Shown here one piece after another: positions 63,780 through 64,000 of a stretch of DNA of 64,000 bases. Source of the DNA: Methylocapsa palsarum (GTDB lineage Bacteria; Pseudomonadota; Alphaproteobacteria; Rhizobiales; Beijerinckiaceae); contig NZ_FOSN01000002.1 in the NCBI RefSeq assembly GCF_900114285.1, positions 124,001 to 188,000 of the forward strand, written 5' to 3'. Position 1 is the first letter of the stretch, and every line of letters begins with the position of its first letter. The position numbers and the translations under genes were made by a program. A model generated the notes under the pieces. The model worked only from the letters and a program-made list of their open reading frames with translations, did no database searches and was not told the DNA's origin.

Positions 63780-64000
63780 ATGGCTCATCATTCGGCGCAG
63801 AATTTCTCCGGCCGTAAGCGTATTCGTAAATTTTTCGGGCACATCCGCGAAGTCGCGGAAATGCCGAACCTGATCGAAGTCCAAAAAGCTTCCTATGACC
63901 AGTTTCTTCTCGTCGACGAGCCGGAAGGCGGACGTCCGGACGAGGGGCTTCAAGCCGTTTTCAAGTCCGTGTTTCCGATTTCCGATTTCGCAAGCACCGC
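63780..64000 (+). CDS. rpoB: RNA polymerase beta subunit (partial, N-terminus)
   Basis: The first 73 codons of rpo[21 protein letters not shown] is the alphaproteobacterial N-terminus, followed by [14 protein letters not shown], the conserved start of the beta lobe region. GAGGAG precedes the ATG at 63780. The rest lies beyond the window. It follows rplL through the attenuator at 63558. Confidence 0.97.
   Translation, partial: MAHHSAQNFSGRKRIRKFFGHIREVAEMPNLIEVQKASYDQFLLVDEPEGGRPDEGLQAVFKSVFPISDFAST

Overview
The window is GC-rich chromosomal DNA from an alphaproteobacterium of the Hyphomicrobiales (Rhizobiales), most likely a methanotroph of the Methylocystaceae/Beijerinckiaceae. A complete particulate methane monooxygenase C subunit (15281-16063) carries the metal-site residues of the family. 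Other lineage pointers are hisZ with hisG, DUF6111 and DUF1285 genes, a CIRCE-controlled groESL operon and the secE-nusG-rplKAJL-rpoB block.

Layout. 1-5777: a minus-strand run of a KAP-type P-loop ATPase, phosphoketolase and a CYTH-CHAD protein cut by the window edge. 6053-8210: a secreted sedolisin (S53) protease divergent from a small exported protein. 8878-14329: EttA, a DUF2283 pair, DUF992, a CDP-diacylglycerol pyrophosphatase and IspG. 15281-19707: the orphan pmoC with two terminator-like hairpins, a dead LysR fragment, an intact LysR gene, a Zur-like regulator and an RhlE-type helicase. 20039-22581: two glycosyltransferases around a truncated FkbM methyltransferase, a decayed surface-polysaccharide locus. 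22582-29855: DUF2076, hisS-hisZ-hisG, a stand-alone trypsin-co-occurring-domain protein and a BacA/SbmA-type ABC transporter.

30253-33498 is the most unusual part. It looks like a polymorphic-toxin array: a main toxin with an Ntox50-like tip and an apparent -1 frameshift, then its probable immunity gene, then a second toxin copy broken by stops that carries a different tip and is followed by an intact immunity-like gene, then a possible third remnant. The two toxin copies share a 36-bp perfect repeat exactly where their tips diverge, as expected for tip switching by recombination.

33612-46148: an IHF/HU protein, groEL-groES with CIRCE, a Kbp (BON-LysM) protein, an SDR, a DUF1285-Nudix-DUF6111-cca operon, and a MoxR-DUF58-BatA/DUF4159 operon. 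46179-52170: a partial type II secretion set, with gspJ-gspK-gspC on one strand and gspD plus a short prepilin peptidase divergent from it. 52273-64000: a Sel1 protein, tRNA-Gly(TCC), an OprB-type porin, aroQ-accB-accC, two neighbouring cupin/JmjC-like proteins, then secE-nusG-rplK-rplA-rplJ-rplL and the start of rpoB.

Four copies of a bipartite palindromic repeat lie between genes (8517, 11219, 17519, 54692). Function calls rest on motif recognition and gene order by eye; no database search was possible.
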